NCBI GenBank assembly: GCA_051453625.1
Contig: JBOZIK010000001.1
Location: 63,776,105 to 63,820,718 of the forward strand
Reading direction: 5' to 3'
Length of the DNA stretch: 44,614 nt
From: Welwitschia mirabilis
Taxonomy: Eukaryota > Gnetophyta > Gnetopsida > Welwitschiales
Positions 43,096 through 44,614 of this stretch are shown piece by piece; positions within the stretch are counted from its first letter, which is position 1; each line of letters opens with the position of its first letter. The position numbers and the translations under genes were made by a program. The notes under the pieces were generated by a model. That model did not search any database. It was not told the origin of the DNA and worked only from the letters and a program-made list of their open reading frames with translations.

Positions 43096-43770
43096 ACATT
43101 ATGATTTGAAAGGAGTGGAGTTTATTAAATGCCTTGATGATCTTGGTCCCCCTTCCTATGAGCAAAACAATCTTTTTCTTTCATCCTCTTTTGATTTTGA
43201 CTCATATGATAATAATTCTTCTTATGATATGGACTTTCTTCTTGAAAATATTAAATTTTTCTTTGATAATAATCCTCTTAATTCATTAACTCCTTTACCT
43301 ATGCCTTCATTCAAAGGAAAACTTTTACAAGAATTGTTAGTTAAGTAAGAGAAAGCGATAGGATGGTCCTCACATAAATTAAAATCTTTAAAACTTATGG
43401 AATATTATCCTAAAAGCACTCCTAATTCTAATTCATTACTTAATCAATGATCCTATTCTATTATACTTAATTTTTAATCTTCATCTACAAGTGCACTTCA
43501 AACTTGTAAACCTAACTTGATGTTATCAAATGAGCTTAACTTAGATTTGCCTACTCTAACCTTGAAAAGCTTAGATCAAATTATCAAAAAACCTTATGTG
43601 TTCAAGGATGCACTTTTATAGAAAATCCTAATCATGACCATTTGCCTCATCTATAGTTTATCCACTTAAACTCATCCAAGTCACCTCCATTCAATTCCTT
43701 GTTACCTAAATTTCATCCAACCCTTTCATTATGTTATGAGTTTATAAGATTCAATGATCCTGGTTAATGA
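43096..43770 (+). pseudogene. Decayed coding DNA after protease of element Q
   Basis: The open piece 43106-43348 reads GVEFIKCLDDLGPPSYEQNN and FSFDS-type acidic and serine-rich sequence, then continues with stops through LNLDLPTLTLKSLDQIIKKP to YEFIRFNDPG and a stop at about 43766. In related elements a spacer of this kind separates protease from RT, but here no RT motif follows. Confidence 0.55.
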
Positions 43771-44614
43771 TCTTTTCTTTAAATCATAAATAAAGAGATC
43801 TTTTACCTTTTCAAAGCTTGGTTAAAGCTTTTTGAGTTTTGGTTTTTTTTTCATTAACTTGTTCTTTGAATGTTTGTATTCTTTGTTAAGATTTTCATGC
43901 ATTTAGAGATCTTTAATTTGAAACCAAAGGAAAAGGATGGATTTTCTTGTTTTGTGATGCTTCTTTATTTTAAAGAATTTAGGGGAATAAGATTTCTGTA
44001 TTTATTAGGCTACTGAGCTAATAATCCATTTGATGTGATATGAGTATAAAAAGAAATAAAAATAAGATTAATAAATATCAAGAAAAATCTTGAAGCTATT
44101 TAGCACATATTTTATGATCTTTTCTCTTGGATTTAGTTAACTACATCGAGGCTATAGATGTCTATTGGTAATGCAACTCTAACAATACATTTTTGGTACA
44201 TTCATCTACATAAGGGTTATGATGCTTATTGCAAATGAAGCATTAAATCCTTTTTATATAACATGTTAAATCTATTAGAAGGAGGCATCATAATACTAAA
44301 TCCTTAATGTGATCAAATTCTTAAAAATTTGATGTCCAAAGAAGGAGGGAAAGGAATGAAATTAAGGTGTGATTTATTTGCTTGTTTTAACAATTGAATT
44401 TAACTTTTTTTTGTTTAGTGATGATTTTACAAGAGTTTACTAAATTATAATTTTCTTTGTCTTAGTAAAAAATCCATCCAAATTATGTAAATAAATAAAG
44501 ATCTTTAGCTCATATATTAATATTGTATTATTTACTCATAGAATGCATAGCAAGGCTTTGAATTTCATTCATTTATTCATTTCATTTTTACTTATTTTCA
44601 TGGTCCATTATAAG
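43771..44614. other. Noncoding stretch to window end
   Basis: No RT, RNase H or integrase motif in any frame by eye. The T-rich character resembles post-pol DNA of such elements. No LTR recognised. Confidence 0.45.

Larger units (their letters stand above)
38701..43770 (+). mobile_element. Element Q: 5' part of an Athila/Tat-type gypsy copy
   Basis: In plus order: LTR-like region with TATA box, tRNA-Asp-type primer site at 39855-39872, T-rich leader, gag (40896 to about 42130) and protease (about 42735-43095), then about 0.7 kb of decayed coding DNA. The gag motif YNPRWRNHPN and the protease segment NILPYSIDKALGLDDL are close to those of plant Athila/Tat elements. No RT is seen before the window ends at 44614. 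The LTR start is not fixed. Confidence 0.8.

Overview
The window looks like intergenic DNA from a plant nuclear genome. It is strongly AT-rich on visual inspection, and every protein signal I can recognise comes from LTR retrotransposons. Most are Ty3/gypsy of the plant Athila/Tat (non-chromodomain) kind; I also see one probable Ty1/copia-like solo LTR. I see no host gene and no intact mobile-element gene. The species cannot be named. The sequence is a draft assembly with 11 runs of N, four of them exactly 100 N, and two gaps are flanked by duplicated sequence that looks like unresolved contig overlap.

Layout. (1) About 1.2-7.95 kb, minus strand: element 1, a decayed gag-protease-RT-RNase H-integrase order with its 3' noncoding part toward base 1. 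(2) 8.05-8.35 kb, minus: an RT scrap of the same family. (3) 8.45-10.3 kb: noncoding plus-sense segment carrying a conserved block. (4) 10.3-13.46 kb, minus: element 2, a sister copy of element 1 (start of RT, protease, zinc knuckle, gag). (5) 13.46-18.2 kb, minus: an LTR pair (element D) around a short internal region, whose 5' LTR holds a nested copia-like LTR. (6) 18.2-19.7 kb and beyond, minus: element 3 (gag, leader, tRNA-Asp-type primer site, start of its 5' LTR). (7) 22.04-34.71 kb, plus: element P, the best-bounded copy, with two LTRs, a probable 5-bp target duplication, gag-pol and a long extra 3' region with a decayed coding-like stretch. (8) 34.7-38.7 kb: mostly noncoding, with another conserved block and LTR-like sequence. 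(9) 38.7-44.6 kb, plus: element Q (LTR promoter, primer site, gag, protease) with no RT visible before the window ends.

In life these genes would have acted together. Gag forms the particle, protease cuts the polyprotein, RT and RNase H copy the RNA from a tRNA primer, and integrase inserts the copy. Here all are pseudogenes with many stops and frameshifts, and several catalytic residues are lost. The changes lean to C-to-T and G-to-A, best seen in the primer-binding sites, as expected of long-methylated, deaminated repeats.

The most unusual signal is a block of about 140-160 bp present in four diverged copies on both strands. Two copies lie just downstream of a recognisable integrase, which suggests a shared post-pol noncoding element. 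A palindromic CATCTAGATG motif that recurs in LTR and internal noncoding DNA, and the extra coding-like region of element P, are the other main leads.
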